Shown here: positions 34,121-44,842 of the stretch, in pieces
How the letters are laid out: each line of letters starts with the position of its first letter
Position numbering within the stretch: position 1 is the first letter of the stretch
Source: Pelobates cultripes
Lineage: Eukaryota > Chordata > Amphibia > Anura > Pelobatidae
Assembly: GCA_933207985.1 (NCBI GenBank)
Contig: OW240917.1
Span: 125,265,829 to 125,329,828, forward strand
DNA: 64,000 nt
Direction of reading: 5' to 3'
The notes under the pieces: generated by a model
Seen by the model: only the letters and a program-made list of their open reading frames with translations
What the model was told of the DNA's origin: nothing
The model's database searches: none
Position numbers and translations under genes: made by a program

Positions 34121-35290
34121 AATTCCCACCATTGGGCCCTTTATTGGGTGGGTGGGAGGGAGGGAGGGAGGGGAGAGGGGGGTTTACAACAGTGAGCAGC
34201 CTTTCACCTCCTTCTTCCTGTTCCTGCTGAATTCACCCAGCAGCAGGAAGTAGCAGTGAGGCCCCTGCAGTGCTTGCATGTCAGTTACTTCTTCAGTGGA
34301 TGGGACAGGATAGGCCACAGGGAGCAGTATATGTTGAGAGATTAACTAAACAATTCTCATCAGGTAATTAAAAATTATAGAGAATGGGATAATATAAGTA
34401 TAGGAGTAATGTGCTTCTGCTGCTCTTAAAGGGATACTATAAGTGCCAGGAATACAAAGCTGTATTCAAAAACTAGTAGTAAGAAGGACACTTTAACAAT
34501 TTTTAAATCATATGCAACAGGCGAAACTTTTAATATTAAAGCACCTTAACCTGTCATTCTAAGAATGTGGTGTACGTTCTCTGGTGTCCTTGCACCTCTA
34601 GTATGTGGGAATGACCACCAGGAGTTTAAAAACCTGAACCATACTAGAATACATGGGAAACATGCAACTTATATATAACATATAGGGGATACACAAAACA
34701 TAGTGTGTCAGCACATTTTTTAGAGAAACACTATAGTGACCCCTCTCTCTTGGGTTTTATGGCCTTTTTTAAAAAAAGAATGTCAATTGGAGGGGGGAGG
34801 ACAATTTTAAGGAACTTAACAAAATTGAAAGTCGATGGATTTTCAACCTGGATACTCTGTCCCCTAGGGGACTTAATATAGATTTTGAGTTTATTTATTT
34901 TCTTTAATTTTTTATCCAGTACAGTATTCCTATCCTCCCCCATCATATGAACTTCTTTTTCTCCTTTTAATGTATTAATTTTTTATGCATTTTTTTATGT
35001 ATTTTCTATGTATTTTTATGTTATACATGTAGGTATTTATCCATATCATATATGTATTATGGTCTTTTTAGTATATAACTCCATTTTGATACTGAGACAC
35101 CATCTTCCTATTAGTCTTTGTTTTATATTGTAGGATTTTCTTTTTCATAATGTAAGATTTTTTTTTTTTTAAAATACACAATATACTTGAGATGGTTTTC
35201 TATTATATGATGTTGATTTTTTAATATGCCGATATTTTTCCTCCTTTGTCATATGTATTTGATATATGCCTCGTATAAGGACATTTTTGC
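34121..35290. other. Low-complexity and MITE scraps
   Basis: A G-rich run at 34150-34190 is followed by a T2-type start TTAAAGGGATACTATAAGTGCC (34427) and an 'aacactatagtgaccc' scrap near 34726. The rest is AT-rich without features. Confidence 0.4.
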
Positions 35291-35294
35291 CTTA

Positions 35295-35815
35295 GTTATA
35301 ATGGAGATATGTGCCATAGAGCAAAGGAGATAGCGGCGAAATACTACACGCAACGTAGTGATGTCATACCGGAAATTACGTCCTATCGGCAAAATGAATG
35401 CAAGCTGGAAGATTTGAATGAAACCAGGACAGGATATATAAAAAGAATGAGCAGAGCTATGGACAAGCACTGCGGAAAGCGAAAGCTGTCTACTGCACCT
35501 TGGAATTTGGACTTATATAGATTTCTGGCAGTGATTTTTACTTTAATACACTGCTTATATTTATATATTTATTTTATCCATGTCCTCATATTCCTTTTAA
35601 ATCATATGAAATAAATAGATATATTTTTTACTGATCCAGTATCCTGTCCCCTCAATTTCATCGTCATAGACTGGGTTTATATACCCATGTTTGTATTCAC
35701 TATGCATGATTAACGCTATATAGCCAAAACGTTGCATTTTTATTTGAGGAATATTACCCAACAATAAAGAAAACCATCCTTGGACCTTGGAGTGTCGCCT
35801 GTGTTCCTTGTTTTT
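35295..35815 (+). mobile_element. Possible Penelope-like 3' tail (uncertain)
   Basis: The stretch 'gccaaaacgttgcatttttatttgagg..aataaagaaaaccatccttggac' is of the type found at the 3' ends of Penelope-like and related retroelements. A 101-codon frame (35309-35614) shows no RT or nuclease motif. The call is weak. Confidence 0.25.
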
Positions 35816-36670
35816 GCACTCAGACAGTCACACAGTTTACAATTAACCATAACTAGGAAGCAGCAGTTAGCAGTACTTCTTAGCAAATATTTTTGTTCAT
35901 AGAACACAGAGCCTCTTTATCCTATGCTGGTTTATCATGGAGCCACGTATTAGCCTTAATATTTGTTTCCTTTGTTAGTTAGCTCACCAAAATGGAGGGC
36001 TATGTTTTAAGCATGAGGAACCAGTTGGTTAGATGATTCCCCTATTACAAGGTTCAATGGATGAAATGCGTCCCCTACACACATATATCACACACAGTCA
36101 ATACACTTATATCACACACTGAAACGCAGACCAGGTTTCCAGCACACTGGACCATCAGAAATCAGCATGCCACCTTCCCTGCAAGGTAAAAGGGAAGGGA
36201 GAATGAATATTTGTTTTTAATAATTATTAATTTAATAAAGCCTGTATGCAAACACTGCACCCCATATATACGCACACTATACATGGATGAGCAGGTGTGA
36301 CCAGGGAGGGGTCACACCTGCTCATCCATGTATCGTGAAGATCTGTAAAGTTAAGTTTTATTAATAGACATAGAAAGACTCAATTTCGATATATTTTTTT
36401 TCCCTATCCTCTGGTGACACCTACTGGTAGTTTTTTGTAACTACATATTTTTTATTTTTGTTTTATTTCCAATTCTTTTGCAGTTTCAGATATATATATT
36501 AGAGGTTACCCCCCATTTTCTCCTACTACCACTAGATTGTTCACCCTCTAATTAAGGCTTGATTAAAGCTTTTGTTCTACGTTTTCTGCACAAGGTGACT
36601 AAAGACCTAAGGCCGGCCCTGTATGTGTGATACAATTCTTTCTCTTTAGAAATGTAATTTGTTCCAAGGC
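35816..36670. other. Unassigned DNA with a perfect hairpin and a hAT-like end
   Basis: It contains the hairpin at 36279-36333 and, near 36608-36620, 'ggccggccctg', the usual end of a CAGGGCCGG-type hAT element. The other end of that element is not obvious. Confidence 0.4.
36279..36333. repeat. Perfect hairpin, 24-nt arms, 7-nt loop
   Basis: 36279-36302 (ATACATGGATGAGCAGGTGT..) is exactly complementary to 36310-36333. Confidence 0.95.
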
Positions 36671-36671
36671 C

Positions 36672-36800
36672 TTAAAGGACAGTTAGAGTTACCCAGACCA
36701 TTTCATCTCAATGAAGTGGTGTGAGTGCAGTGCTCCGATTTTGTTTTAACCTTGCAATGTAAAACAATGCAGGTTTGGAGGAACTGTAGTGTGTCCATTG
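36672..36800. mobile_element. T2-type MITE 5' fragment
   Basis: TTAAAGGACAGTTAGAGTTACCCAGACC and 'atctcaatgaagtggt' match the T2 termini. The far end is missing. Confidence 0.6.
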
Positions 36801-37760
36801 CAGGGTAAAAATATATGTCTATCGGCTGTCTTCCTGAGCAACAGCCATGTAAAACAAGGTCACATGACATTGCAACTCACAGGAAAGCATTTGGATGTGT
36901 GCACGGCATGAGCATCTGCCCCATCAGACCATCTGTGAGAGACCCAGATGACACTGCAGAAAGGGATCTTCTTATAAGCAACAAAATGCAGCTGAGATTT
37001 GGGGCACTAGAAACATGCAGAGAGTGCTGAAAAAAGCTCTGCATGTATGGTCTGCCCTCAGTTGGCTGGCCTCTGTGATATTCAGGCAGCCTGGCATGCA
37101 TTCACACCATAATGACCTGATTAATCTTTGGCTAGTTGCTTTTTGATGGTGCCAGTGACACAATTCAGGTCTGTAGCCAATCTCCTCTTACCCAAGTCAC
37201 CAGCATCCTGCTTTACAGAATGCCAATGTGAGGATCATAATCACCTTTTACCTAGACAGGCATGTGAGTAGCAACAGACCCCTCATTTTAAGAGAAAAAT
37301 CACCTCTTTTATAAGAAGGGAATTTGGTTTGTATGGTATAAGCTGTTTTTGGGAATCTGGGCTCCTTCACTAGTTTCATTTAAAACATTGCAGTGAAAAC
37401 AACAAAATTCCAATGCCCCATATTATCTTTCATAAGTAAGTATAGTAGCTCCTGTTACGTTACACTGTTGCTGTATTCCGAATCGGACTTTTTGACACTA
37501 CTATTTCTAATAGTGAAACAAAAGCAAGGGTAGGGCACTTGTGTTAATGAATTGGACGTACATTTCATCCTTTTCAGACATTTAGAATACTAAAGCACAA
37601 ATGTCTCACCACTTGCATAGTGTAAGTGCAATAATGCATAATGCATCCAACACAGTGAGGAACATTAAGATATAAAATGTGTTTCTTATATTATATCCAC
37701 AGTATAAAACATTAAACTCTTATATAAAAATAAATCATTTACCCTTTCACAAAATACACA
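36801..37760. other. No recognisable feature
   Basis: Unique-looking sequence downstream (on the minus strand) of the 248-codon ORF. Short frames only. Confidence 0.35.
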
Positions 37761-37768
37761 GCAGAAGA

Positions 37769-37774
37769 TTTATT
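37769..37774 (-). promoter_or_regulatory. Possible polyadenylation signal AATAAA
   Basis: AATAAA on the minus strand, about 127 bp beyond the stop codon of the 248-codon ORF. The motif is common in AT-rich DNA, so this is only suggestive. Confidence 0.35.
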
Positions 37775-37900
37775 ATTTAAAATAGTTTAACTTAATTTAA
37801 TATATTTTGTGATAAATAAATAACATTTTATAACAATCATTACTGTTTTAACAGTACAGGTTAAGATGGCTATCACAGCGTTGAACATCAAGTGCATCAT

Positions 37901-38647
37901 TTAAGTAGCATGGCATTTAGATCCTTTGTAATTGGCAGATCGCGTGCGTTTTCCAGTTGGAATCGGATAGCTGGACTGTTCTAAGGTGCGTTTTCTAGCT
38001 TTACCATTGCCCACATGGGGAACCTTTTCTTCTGATGGTGAAGTCTTTAAAGTTCCACCATAGCGTCCATTTTTCATATTTGTCCAATGGCTAGTATTGG
38101 ATGTGCTGCCTGATCCTGAGGTACTTGGGTTGACACTATCTGGCAGTACAGCACTTGAACCACTGAGAGTTCCTGGTACAGAAGAGCCAACAATCATATG
38201 TGGAGCAGTATTTGAGTTCCCTGCAGGTGGTAATTTTCCACATAAAACACTTATTAAATCCTCTCTCCGAATCGTTTCTTGGCACTGACTCACCCAGGCC
38301 AACAGTTCTTTATTTCGTTGATGGTATCCAAACTGAACTCCTAACTCACAACACTTCTGATGGGCAGTTACACTTTCTTTGTAAAGACTATATACAGCTT
38401 GAAGAGGCGGCCAGAGTGACAGGCCTTGCTGGTGACAAGCTTGTTCATATAGCTGCTCCACTGCAAAAGATGAAATGTGGTAGAAGTTCCCAAGTTTCCA
38501 CTGGCATTGCTTGACCTTCCATTGAGATTTCTCCTTTTCTCGCTTTGCCTCTGTCAGAAACTGCTGCTTGCGTTCAGTGAAACAAAGCTCAGATCTTTTC
38601 CCTGGGATCTCAGCTCTCACCTTCTCTTTCTCCTCTTTCTCACCCAT
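37901..38647 (-). CDS. Uncharacterised 248-aa protein, uninterrupted (single-exon gene or retrocopy)
   Basis: I do not recognise this protein. ATG is at 38647, with an in-frame stop three codons upstream; TAA is at 37901. Residues 1-50 are K/E/R/Q-rich and probably helical (MGEKEEKEKVRAEIPGK..). Residues 50-140 look like a compact fold with W, C and aromatic residues (SLWPPLQAVYSLYKE, CELGVQFGYHQRNKELLAW). Residues 145-195 are Ser/Thr/Gly-rich and disordered-looking. The C-terminus is basic with an NLS-like KARKRTLEQ..GKRTRSANYKGSK stretch, suggesting a nuclear protein. Codon use is ordinary, and the frame is intact among much non-coding sequence. It carries no transposon motif. No obvious poly(A) tract or target duplication marks it as a processed copy. 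It may be a single-exon gene, a retrogene or one large exon. Confidence 0.6.
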   Translation of the reverse strand: MGEKEEKEKVRAEIPGKRSELCFTERKQQFLTEAKREKEKSQWKVKQCQWKLGNFYHISSFAVEQLYEQACHQQGLSLWPPLQAVYSLYKESVTAHQKCCELGVQFGYHQRNKELLAWVSQCQETIRREDLISVLCGKLPPAGNSNTAPHMIVGSSVPGTLSGSSAVLPDSVNPSTSGSGSTSNTSHWTNMKNGRYGGTLKTSPSEEKVPHVGNGKARKRTLEQSSYPIPTGKRTRSANYKGSKCHAT

Positions 38648-38659
38648 TTTCCTTATCTC

Positions 38660-39250
38660 CCTCCAAAATCAACCTGAGAGGCTTTTTAGTTTCTTCACCT
38701 TCTTTAACTCTGATATGCTTGCTAATGCAGTAATCAGATATAATGAGTTAAGCTCACAGGCAATAATGGCAGTTAAGCTAAACATTCTAAATGTCATGGA
38801 AACGACGTTTGAACAATGGTCAGACCAAATAAACTGTTTTTGTAATAGACTGAGTTCGTTTTAATTTTTTGAATTTCAATAGGCAGAGGGACACTTTAAA
38901 TTTAGGGGTGTGAGTAGGGGTGTAGCCATAAGAAATTTTCGGTGACTTACAAATAACAATTTTTTATAACTAATATGTGATTTAGAACAAGAACCATTAA
39001 CTTTGTTTACACAGACTTATTTACTAAAAACAAACTGTTTTCACCTGGCTTTACACCAAAACAATTTGTCCTTTTTGAGAATAGAGAAATAACTAAGGCA
39101 TCTGCATATTAATAACAAAGTGATTGAATATTCAGATATACCCTATTATCCCCCCCTTTAAAACATTTGACTACATATGTATAACACATAAGAAAAAGAC
39201 TTATATAATGCTATTTTGCTGACACCTTACAGATTAGCCCAAAGCAAATA
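38660..39250. other. No recognisable feature
   Basis: This lies upstream of the minus-strand ORF. I see no convincing promoter elements. A 'agagggacactttaaattt' T2-like end is at about 38885. Confidence 0.35.
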
Positions 39251-39256
39251 AGGTAA

Positions 39257-40458
39257 GTTTTATTACCATTTAGGGGGTTAAGGGGGGTTAAACCGACTTA
39301 ATGGTATTTTTAACACAACAGGTTCAGGAATACACGTTTGTTTTCCTGACCCTATAGTGCTCCTTTAAAAATACAAATTGATATTAAAATACAAAGTATA
39401 ATATTAAAAATACACAGTAATATTTAAATACATATATACATTTAAAGGACCACTCTAGGCACCCAGACCACTTCAGCTTAATGAAGTGGTCTGGGTGCCA
39501 GGTCCAGCTAGGATTAACCCCTTTTTTTAATAAACATAGCAGTTTCAGAGAAACTGCTATGTTTATGTTAGGGTTAATCCAGCCTCCAAATCCTCTAGTA
39601 GCTATCTCATTGACAGCCGCTAGAGGCGCTTGCGTGATTCTCACTGTGAAAATCACAGTGAGAACACGCAAGCGTCCATAGGAAAGCATTATGAATGCTT
39701 CCCTATGAGACCGGCTGAATGCGCGCGCAGCTCTTGCCGCACGTGCGCATTCAGCCAAAAGGGAGGAGAAGAGGAGGATCGGAGGCAGAGAGTTCCCCTC
39801 CCGGCGCTGGAAAAAAGGTAAGTTTTAACCCCTTCCTCTCCCCAGAGCCGGTCAGGAGTTTTATTACCATTTAGGGGGTTAAAGGGGGTTAAACCGACTT
39901 AATGGTGTTTTTAACACAACAGGTTCAGGAATACACGTTTGTTTTCCTGACCCTATAGTGCTCCTTTAAAAATACAAATTGATATTAAAATACAAAGTAT
40001 AATATTAAAAATACACAGTAATATTTAAATACATATATACATTTAAAGGACCACTCTAGGCACCCAGACCACTTCAGCTTAATGAAGTGGTCTGGGTGCC
40101 AGGTCCAGCTAGGATTAACCCCTTTTTTTAATAAACATAGCAGTTTCAGAGAAACTGCTATGTTTATGTTAGGGTTAATCCAGCCTCCAAATCCTCTAGT
40201 AGCTGTCTCATTGACAGCCGCTAGAGGCGCTTGCGTGATTCTCACTGTGAAAATCACAGTGAGAACACGCAAGCGTCCATAGGAAAGCATTATGAATGCT
40301 TTCCTATGAGACCGGCTGAATGCGCGCGCAGCTCTTGCCGCGTGTGCGCATTCAGCCAAAAGGGAGGAGAAGAGGAGGATCGGAGGCGGAGAGTTCCCCT
40401 CCCGGCGCTGGAAAAAAGGTAAGTTTTAACCCCTTCCTCTCCCCAGAGCCGGTCGGGA
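39257..40458. repeat. 601-bp tandem duplication (two units)
   Basis: Units 39257-39857 and 39858-40458 are offset by exactly 601 bp and differ at fewer than about ten positions. Each contains a MITE 3' end, an AT spacer and the first roughly 410 bp of a T2 MITE. Frames repeat with the same 601-bp offset and are not genes. Confidence 0.9.
39442..39857. mobile_element. T2-type MITE, truncated copy in the first duplicated unit
   Basis: It starts TTAAAGGACCACTCTAGGCACC and breaks off at the duplication junction, lacking the terminal CACTATAGTG hairpin. Confidence 0.8.
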
Positions 40459-40545
40459 GGGGGACCCTGAGGGTGGGGGCACCCTCAGGGCACTATAGTG
40501 CCAGGAAAACATACTTGTTTTCCTGGCACTATAGTGGGCCTTTAA
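40043..40545. mobile_element. T2/Kolobok-type MITE, complete
   Basis: TTAA at 40043-40046 and 40542-40545 flank TTAAAGGACCACTCTAGGC and ..CACTATAGTGGGCCTTTAA. It has the same modular hairpins as 32879-33380, in the reverse orientation. Confidence 0.88.
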
Positions 40546-40570
40546 CACAGAACTAAGTACTAAATATAAT

Positions 40571-40765
40571 CAACCATGATTACTGTGCATTCTGTACTGA
40601 GATATGTTGACAGGGATCTCTTAGATGATTTTAGTGTGGAGGAAGATTAAATTGTTTCCCAGAGATTGTTCCATGCTTGCGGTGCTCTGTAGGAAAATGT
40701 AAATCGAACAACTTTCTTTCTGTAATGTGGCATACGAAGTAAAGTGCTGGTACTGCTGGATCTTA
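40571..40765. repeat. Dispersed repeat, copy 1 (also at 47660-47850)
   Basis: 'gtgcattctgtactgagatatgttg' and 'cttgcggtgctctgtaggaaaa' recur at 47661-47770 in the same orientation. Translations are open in places but broken. It may be the 3' end of a LINE; I could not assign the family. Confidence 0.6.
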
Positions 40766-41002
40766 GATTATACTTAGCATAATTACGATTACATGAGAAA
40801 CTAGAAAAGCTACAATATCTGGGGAAATTGTGTGAAGTGTTCTTGCCTCCACCAACAGTCTACAACTGGAGTGGACGGAGTAACTGGGTGGAGTGGCTTG
40901 AGTAACTGTTGTGTGGTTGGAGTGGCTGAAGTAACTGTGGAAAGGTTGGAGTGTGGTTCACTCACTCTACAGCAAGGGCAGAGAAGACCTTTCAAATCTT
41001 TC

Positions 41003-42066
41003 AAATCCCTCGAACATTCCACCAACTGCCAACAGGAACTAATAAATTCCAAATAGGGCAGAGAAGAGCGGTTAAAAACAAACTGCTCCAAATTGTTCAA
41101 TAAGAATAATAATATATATGTGAGATAATAGTAAGTGGTCTTGCCATGTAGGGATATAAATTTACCAATTTATATCAAAACATTCAGCTATCCCTGCTGC
41201 CACTGTGATGTTCTGTATAAATCTGCCAATAATTCCTGTATAATGAAGTACTCAGTTTATTAATACATATATAACAGCATCTTCATATTGCAGCCTTGTT
41301 ACACAGGGTTTCAAATTCCTCGAACATTCCTCCAACTGCCAACAGGAACTAATAGATTTCAAATAGGGCAGAGAAAAAGCAGCTAGAAAGAAACTGCTCC
41401 AAATTGCACACTTTACTGGCGGTTGCCATCTTCAAACAGTCGTATTTTAAAAACTATAAATCCTACAGCAAATAGCTTTATATTGTGAGAATCACAAGAC
41501 CTAGACCTACATGATGACATGCATAGTATGTCTCTGAAATATTAAAAATGAAGGCACAGTCACAGTTTAGAAATTGCCCTTCAAATTTGAGCTGTCTAGA
41601 GTGGAGTTTCAATGAATGTCAATGGACGGCGTGAGTTGCAAACAAATGGTCATATTAAAACTATCAGGACTATGGCCTAGCCGTGGACATTTTTAGTGGC
41701 AGCAGGGATAGCTGAATGTTTTGATGTAGTGTAGGTGGGCTTGTAAATGAGGGAGTGGTGGCAGTTTAGAAATCATGTCCTGATTTTTCAGCTTTTGCCA
41801 GCTTCCATTTTAGTTTTGAACATTTTGCCATTCATTCCTATGGGACCAATTTCGCCACAAGAACGACAATATTCCATGAACCATTTGGCGAAACGTTCCA
41901 CAAAGTAATAGCAATCCAATCGGGAACAATCCACACGTTTCTGTATATTACTGTCCATGTAGTGTAAAAACTGTGGGATGAGTTAGGGTGGTAAATTTGG
42001 CTATAATAAGAATAAGAATAATATATATGTGAGATACCATTAAGTGGTCTTGTCATGCAAGAACAC

Positions 42067-42105
<39 letters not shown>

Positions 42106-42160
42106 TATATGTGAGATAACATTAAGTGGTCTTGCTATGCAAGAACACTTAATAAATCAG
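41003..42160. repeat. Repeated blocks with 'aagtggtcttgc' motif and TAA microsatellite
   Basis: About 95 bp at 41003-41095 ('ccaactgccaacaggaactaata..') are repeated at 41311-41405. 'atatatatgtgagata..taagtggtcttg' occurs near 41110, 42018 and 42102. A (TAA/AAT)n run lies at 42068-42103. Confidence 0.7.
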
Positions 42161-42169
42161 GCAATATAG

Positions 42170-42880
42170 TTGACAGACTCACAGCACACTACCTTTCAAA
42201 GAAATTGTGACCCTTGGCTAAATGGAGATGCCCCTACATCTTGTTTGAATAACCTAATTAGTGTGTGCAATATCTCACTTTCTCCAGTTTCACATAACAC
42301 ATCCATTTCCCCCTCTCTCCCCCCCTCGTTCTTCCTCTCATATCCTGTCCCTAAGGAACATGCATCAGGGAATGCTTAACTCTCTATTTCCCTTATCAGT
42401 AGACCTCTTTACACACTTATCCTTACCTTGTCCTAGTTCTAAGTCCCAAACTTCCCCCGTTGTCACTCCTACCCCACCCCTCTCGACACTCACTACCCTC
42501 CCACCCCAAAATGAAATAAAAAAAAAGATTTGCAACAAACAGTATCTACATACCTCAGGGTTTAAGCCAAATTGGCTCGACTTACTATTTTTCTTCTACA
42601 TTCACTCCAAATGGTGAGTTACCCCTTTCTAACTGTACACTTCCTGTCATTGCTCTGGACAATAATCACTTTCTCAAGTATATTACAATTGTTACTTTTT
42701 CATTTGCTTATGGAACTGCTGCCTAATGATTTACCTAGAAGTTGAACTGCTAATTGAGAAATATTTCAGTGCTGACCGAGAGAGTGTTCACTTCTTCTTA
42801 ATGTCTTAGCTCCTATGTTTATCGAAACATGTTTAAATTTGGTTATTTTTATTGTATAAAAATAAATGAAAATAAAGAAT
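42170..42880. other. C-rich low-complexity region, unassigned
   Basis: Two overlapping frames (42170-42379 and 42261-42617) are open through C/T-rich sequence. Neither resembles a known protein. Confidence 0.35.
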
Positions 42881-42886
42881 TTTTTT

Positions 42887-43141
42887 TTAAATTACCTTGA
42901 AACTATAAATACTATTAAATTGATTCTCTACATTTTCTAAGATATTTATCAGAAAGTAACACTGGTAGTCAATTCCCCCTTTCACCACGAGCATATAAAT
43001 GAGAGGCAATCTATTTTGTAGGACAACAATTGTGATTTGGATAGGTTCCCTCTTTAATAAATGTACCGCCTTATTCATTTTATTTAGTGCTGCCTCTATT
43101 ACCTTATACAACCCTTTATCAACCCTTTTATAAATCCACAA
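42887..43141 (-). pseudogene. Endogenous retrovirus envelope TM relic
   Basis: An 84-codon minus-strand frame contains a heptad-like stretch leading to VLQNRL, then K-G-G, then a Cys-Tyr-Phe and an Asn/Glu-rich tail. This order (helical region, LQNR, GG, cysteine motif) is that of the retroviral transmembrane envelope ectodomain around the conserved LQNR region. The second half of the usual cysteine motif is altered, and there is no signal peptide, SU subunit, fusion peptide or membrane anchor. I see no gag or pol in this orientation nearby. It is an old, non-functional fragment. Confidence 0.5.
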
Positions 43142-43729
43142 TAATACAAAAAGAAGGCATTTGGCTTTTCATTATCTGTGATTTAAATATCACTGTATGC
43201 AACCTCGTTTCAATTTCTTAATCTCCCAAGACGCAGAGTATCTGTTCAGTAAATATTTTTATACATCTCTTTCCCACATATCTAGATATATACTTCTAGG
43301 TAGGGAGATATTTACACTTTTCTAATACTGATCCAAATGCTGGAAACCTGTCAAGAGTAAATTTTAGCAAATTACATTTATTATTGTTTTTTCCCCAAAG
43401 TATACGTTCCACTTAATCTTGCCATTAGCTTAATTAGGGGTATTAACATAGGAAGTGAGCTCACAAGTTACACCATTCCTTAACTGGTCAGTTGTCTAGC
43501 AGCTAACATAAACTATAATCATGAGGAATACACTGTGTTCCAGGATGGCTACAGGTCAAGATCACTAGTAAGCATATATTTTCTTTTATTTTTGTTATTG
43601 AGAAATAAATCTGACTCTTCTTGGGTTGTCTACACTTTTTTTTCCACACTAAACTGCAATTATGTATTGTAGGGACGTCCTTGCACTGCATCTCAGTCAC
43701 GGCACCCCTCCACTAATCTACGTCTGATC

Positions 43730-44100
43730 AGTTACTTGCATCATATGTCAGTCCTCATAAAATGGTCTCTGTGACTACTTTGGCCAGATGGATTAGATGG
43801 CTTTTACTATTGGCAGGCATTGATACATTGTTTGGGTTCATTCCGTCTGAATGGCTGCCTTGTGCACCTTTTTTGCATCTTGGTCAGATATCCTGCAGTC
43901 TGCAGACTGATACAGGGAAACTACTTTTCACGTATTCTATTTTCGCCCTCCTTGTCATGCCTATTTTGCTCTAAAATCATGATTTTGTAGACTTAAAAAT
44001 CAAATATAGATTATGCTAGATTTAGTGTATTAATAATCTTAGTTGTATTAGTGACAGGAGCCAAATATTTCCCAATCCAATTCCCATTTCTTTTTTTATT
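43730..44100 (+). pseudogene. DIRS tyrosine recombinase C-terminus and terminal repeat, fragment
   Basis: The frame 43741-43974 begins with TTLARWIRWLLLLAGIDTLF, homologous to TTTLSRWIRWILTLAGVEPSFG of the DIRS element at 48799. The catalytic H-x-x-R and Tyr block follows but is frameshifted, ending 'KLLFTYSIFA'. Downstream, 'gattatgctag.. ..gtgacagga' (44010-44075) matches the terminal hairpin of the other DIRS copy (complement of 48695-48760). This is therefore the 3' end of a second DIRS element, on the opposite strand. Confidence 0.8.
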
Positions 44101-44278
44101 TATTTCAAATCATTGGTTTGGTTTTTATATATTTTGTGTTTCATCCATATTTTTATTCATTGTTTAATATCATATGTCTTCATGTACTTTTGGTGTTTCA
44201 ATTATGGTCATATGCCTTTATTATTATCTTGTATGTAATGCTATTATCTGGTATCATTACATGTGTGAAAGCTCAGGT

Positions 44279-44837
44279 TGTCACAGTTCTCACCACGACA
44301 TCCACACAAGGTTGCCCTAGAAGTGCCCAATAGAGGTTTTGAACCTGAGTACTCTGCAGTCCTGGGGCTGCTGTTTTTGCCTCTGAGCCACCATACAGCT
44401 CAGGAAATATCCAGACGTCTACTCTTGGATTGTATCCAGCACTGGGGGCTGGACGTTATCTGAGACTGCTCCTGTCACTCATGGTTCACCTGTGGCCGAT
44501 AACTGATTAGCCAGGTATAAGACACTGCCTCTCCCTGAGTCAGTTAATTGACTCTGGTTCAAGTATTGCTGTTTCGTGTTCTCCTGTTGATTCCTTACCT
44601 TGGCTTGTTATTTTGTGTACCCTGACTTCAGGCATCCTCTGACCTTTGGCTTACCAACAACGATTCTCCTGTTTATGTCCGTATCTGCACTGCGACTTGG
44701 AGCATCATCCTGCGCAGCCCCCGTGCACCGACTCACAGGCCAGGTGAATTCTTACCTGACCACCTTGGCCTGTGTTTACTTGCAAGGGTGAGCACATATA
44801 TCTGCGCTACAGACTCCCATTCAGGTAAGCCCTGACA
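44279..44837 (+). mobile_element. Solo LTR, 559 bp, with perfect 5-bp TSD
   Basis: It starts TGTCACAGTTCTC and ends AAGCCCTGACA (TGTCA/TGACA ends). CAGGT at 44274-44278 is repeated exactly at 44838-44842. A TATA-like 'ccaggtataagacactgcc' at about 44512-44530 and a following pyrimidine-rich region fit an LTR promoter/R/U5 layout on the plus strand. No internal retroelement sequence remains, as expected after LTR-LTR recombination. Ty3/Gypsy is the likely superfamily; this is inferred from the end type and 5-bp duplication. Confidence 0.85.
44335..44395 (-). other. tRNA-like module inside the solo LTR
   Basis: On the minus strand, TGGCTCAGAGGC (44390-44379) resembles an A box and GGTTCAAAACC (44345-44335) fits the B-box pattern GGTTCRANNCC, at about tRNA spacing. 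I do not see a full cloverleaf, so it is not called a tRNA gene. Confidence 0.4.
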
Positions 44838-44842
44838 CAGGT

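Noticed and set aside
39384..40556. 124-codon frames occurring twice
   Set aside because: They lie wholly inside T2 MITE DNA, duplicated with the 601-bp unit. Similar frames appear in the MITE at 32879, so they are not genes.
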